Below, piece after piece: positions 61,705-64,000 of a DNA stretch of 64,000 bases. The first letter of the stretch is position 1. Each line of letters begins with the position of its first letter. The notes below the pieces were generated by a model. That model was not told the origin of the DNA, did no database searches, and was given only the letters and a program-made list of their open reading frames with translations. The DNA comes from Clostridium collagenovorans DSM 3089 (GTDB lineage: Bacteria > Bacillota > Clostridia > Clostridiales > Clostridiaceae): the NCBI RefSeq assembly GCF_900130005.1, contig NZ_FQXP01000013.1, forward strand, positions 1-64,000, read 5' to 3'. A program made the position numbers and the translations under genes.

Positions 61705-64000
61705 ATGAGTGAAGACAAGAAATCAAAGAAAACTACAAAAAAGTCTAATAAAAAAACTAAGAAAACTAAGCGCAAAAAAAGTGTATTTAAGATATTATTA
61801 ATTTCTTTTTTATGTTTAATTCTAACATGTTTTGTAGCTGGTGGTGGTGCGATTCTAGCTATGGCTAAAACTACTCCAGAACTTGACTTAGAACTTATAA
61901 CTTCAATGAATGAGCCTGCAAAATTTTATGATGATAAAGGTGAATTAATAGATACTTATTTAACAGAACAAAAACGTGAACCTGTTTTAATCGATCAAGT
62001 TCCTGAGCATCTTAAGGAATCCTTTGTAGCTATAGAAGATGAACGTTTCTATTCTCATAACGGAATAGATCTTATAAGATTTACTGGTGCTATGCTTGGA
62101 AATGTTAAGAGCATACTTAAGGGTCAACCTGAGTTTCAAGGTGCTTCCACAATTACTCAACAGCTTATAAAGCAAAGATACTTCTTAGAAGAATCTTTAA
62201 ATAACAGATTGAGTATAAAAAGAAAAGTTCAAGAGATGTATCTTGCACTTCAATTAGAAAAGCATTTATCTAAGGATAAAATTTTAGAAGCTTATATGAA
62301 TACAATATATTTAGGTGGTAGTGCTTATGGAGTTAAGGCAGCTGCACTACAATACTTTGATAAACCTCTTGATGAGCTTACTCTTACAGAGTCTGCTTTT
62401 ATAGCAAGTTGCGCCCAAAGTCCATCTGTTTCATATTCAGCAGCTAAATATGCTTTTGATAATAATGAGTTACACGAGTCTCCTAGAACTAGTTCTGTTT
62501 TAAACTTGTTATTAAAAAACAATAAGATATCTCAAGAAGAGTATGATGAGGCCATAAAACCTCAATTAACTTATAGCTTTAATAAAAATATGGAAGAAAA
62601 AATGCAATTTGAATGGTTCTCTCGTCCAGTAATTGAAGCTTTATCAAAGGATTTAAAAGAAAAATTAAAATATGATGATAAGGATATAAATAATCTTTTG
62701 GCAAGTGGCGGATTAAAAATATACACTACTATGAATACAGAATTGCAAGAGGTATCTCAAGCAATTTTAGATGATGTTCCTGGTGGTAAAAACCCATTTA
62801 ATAGTTCATTATTACCTAAGCAAGATAAGCTTCAAGCCTCTGCTGTAGTAATGGATTATCGTACTGGTGAGGTTAAGACAATAGTCGGTGGTAGAGGAGA
62901 ACAAGCAGCTTTATCTTATAACAGAGCAGCTTCTAATGCTTTTTTAAGAGCACCTGGTTCTGCAATAAAACCACTTACAGTTTATGCACCTGGTATTGAT
63001 TCAAAGAAAATAACTGCTGGTACAGTTTTTGATGATACTCCTATTCCAGAGAATATAGGTAAAAAATATGCGGGTCCTGGTGAAAAACCATATAACCCAA
63101 ATAACTCTCCTGTTGGTTACTCTGGATATTCAACTGTTAGGGAAGCTATTCAGCGTTCTCTTAATACTATTTCAGTTAAGACTCTTGATCAATTAGGTTT
63201 AGATTTAGGTGCCTCATATGGTGAAAAATTTGGATTACAATTAGATTCAGAGGATAAATCTAGTATGGCTGCCTTAGCCTTAGGCCAAACTGACAGTGGA
63301 GAATATAATGGAACTAATCCATTAACCATATCTGCTGCTTATGGGACCTTTGGAAACAATGGAGTAATAACAGAGCCTATACTATACACTAAGGTTGTAG
63401 ATAGAAATGGTAAAGTTTTAATAGATAATGCACCTGAAACAAATCAAATTTTAGATGCAAAATCTTCATATATTATGTGGGATTTATTAAAAGCGCCTGT
63501 AAGTCCTGGTGGTACTGCTCCTGGAGCTGTATTTGACAGCAATGTTCCTGTTAGAGGTAAAACTGGTACATCTAGTTTCTCTAAGGATCTTTGGTTTGCT
63601 GGACTTACTCCTAACTATTCTGGAGCAGTTTGGGTAGGTACTGATGATTATTCAACAGTAAACGGCTTATACAGTAATACAATGGGTCAACTTTGGGCAC
63701 GTATTATGAGTCAAGCACATAAGGGTGTTGAAACTAAAGAAGTTGCTATGCCTAGTGGCATAACTTGGGCAGATATTAGTAAGGACTCAGGTACATTACC
63801 TTCAGACTTAACCTTTAAAGATCCTAGAGGAAATAGAGTCTATAAAGAAATATTTATAGACGGAACAGTTCCTACTACTATTGATAAGGTTCACGTTGCT
63901 GCTAAAGTTGTAAAAAAAGGCGATAGATATGTATTAGCCTCAGAGACAAGTAATCCTTCTGCTGTAGAGGATAGAGTTTTTATAACCAGAGCATATAATC
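61705..64000 (+). CDS. class A penicillin-binding protein (PBP1A-type), partial at the window end
   Basis: A bifunctional peptidoglycan transglycosylase/transpeptidase. The window holds 765 codons and the frame is still open at 64000. A Lys-rich cytoplasmic start (KKSKKTTKKSNKKTKKTK) leads to one membrane helix (ILLISFLCLILTCFVAGGGA). The glycosyltransferase domain has EDERFYSHNG and GASTITQQL. The transpeptidase domain has APGSAIKPL (SxxK Ser), RSLNTISV (SxN) and RGKTGTSS (KTG). TAGGAGGATAGCTA precedes the ATG at 61705. The last ~150 residues suggest the usual C-terminal extension. Intact motifs predict an active cell-wall enzyme. Confidence 0.95.
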   Translation, partial: MSEDKKSKKTTKKSNKKTKKTKRKKSVFKILLISFLCLILTCFVAGGGAILAMAKTTPELDLELITSMNEPAKFYDDKGELIDTYLTEQKREPVLIDQVPEHLKESFVAIEDERFYSHNGIDLIRFTGAMLGNVKSILKGQPEFQGASTITQQLIKQRYFLEESLNNRLSIKRKVQEMYLALQLEKHLSKDKILEAYMNTIYLGGSAYGVKAAALQYFDKPLDELTLTESAFIASCAQSPSVSYSAAKYAFDNNELHESPRTSSVLNLLLKNNKISQEEYDEAIKPQLTYSFNKNMEEKMQFEWFSRPVIEALSKDLKEKLKYDDKDINNLLASGGLKIYTTMNTELQEVSQAILDDVPGGKNPFNSSLLPKQDKLQASAVVMDYRTGEVKTIVGGRGEQAALSYNRAASNAFLRAPGSAIKPLTVYAPGIDSKKITAGTVFDDTPIPENIGKKYAGPGEKPYNPNNSPVGYSGYSTVREAIQRSLNTISVKTLDQLGLDLGASYGEKFGLQLDSEDKSSMAALALGQTDSGEYNGTNPLTISAAYGTFGNNGVITEPILYTKVVDRNGKVLIDNAPETNQILDAKSSYIMWDLLKAPVSPGGTAPGAVFDSNVPVRGKTGTSSFSKDLWFAGLTPNYSGAVWVGTDDYSTVNGLYSNTMGQLWARIMSQAHKGVETKEVAMPSGITWADISKDSGTLPSDLTFKDPRGNRVYKEIFIDGTVPTTIDKVHVAAKVVKKGDRYVLASETSNPSAVEDRVFITRAYN

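Noticed and set aside
61987..62522. Minus-strand frames within the penicillin-binding protein region
   Set aside because: They are shadows of the plus-strand PBP gene, which remains open to the window end and has all family motifs.
1..64000. CRISPR array or prophage
   Set aside because: No regularly spaced direct repeats, cas genes, integrase or phage structural genes were seen.

Overview
The window is A+T-rich chromosomal DNA from a low-GC Firmicute, almost certainly a Clostridium and probably C. perfringens or a close relative. This is inferred from base composition, the SCIFF peptide with its radical-SAM maturase, a cysteine T-box on cysKE, a lysine riboswitch on an NhaC-type transporter, and a gene order shared with other Firmicutes. 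No phage, transposase, integrase, rRNA or CRISPR array was found. One tRNA (Trp) is present.

Layout. (1) 1-12.3 kb is an accessory defence region: a stand-alone caspase-like protease, a type I restriction-modification operon (mrr-hsdR-hsdM-hsdS), a TIR/deoxyribosyltransferase-like protein and an unrecognised 208-residue protein. The block from about 2.05 to 10.7 kb lies between two direct copies of the 3' end of an ABC-F gene, one intact and one decaying. The island therefore appears to have been captured at the end of that gene. (2) 12.7-31.7 kb is metabolic and regulatory housekeeping: cysteine synthesis under a T-box, a WG-repeat protein, mgsA, an AI-2E-type permease, tRNA-Trp, a CoA-binding protein, the lysine riboswitch with its transporter, a LacI regulator, a long glutamine synthetase, a split ThrE-type exporter, recQ with a CsoR-like regulator, pssA and abrB. 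(3) 31.8-52.5 kb is a conserved block transcribed leftwards: bofC-like, ruvA, ruvB, queA, tgt, yajC, yrzE-like, SCIFF pair, secD, secF, degenerate recJ, apt, relA, dtd, an MBL hydrolase, hemZ, hisS, aspS. It parallels the B. subtilis bofC-ruvAB-queA-tgt-yajC-secDF-recJ-apt-relA-dtd-hisS-aspS neighbourhood. (4) 52.9-64 kb holds a dCMP deaminase, yebC, yigZ, a HEAT-repeat protein, a MocR-type regulator, a nucleotidyltransferase, a long hflX, hpt and the first part of a class A penicillin-binding protein that runs off the window.

The most notable points are the caspase/TIR-like/type I RM island framed by a 346-bp direct repeat, a RecJ homologue at the recJ locus that has lost its catalytic motifs and C-terminal half, an HflX with a JAMM-like N-terminal domain, a CsoR-family regulator without the metal-binding histidine, a 33-codon remnant of an M20-type dipeptidase, and several structured intergenic elements.

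All assignments come from reading the sequence. No database search was run, and percentages are hand counts.
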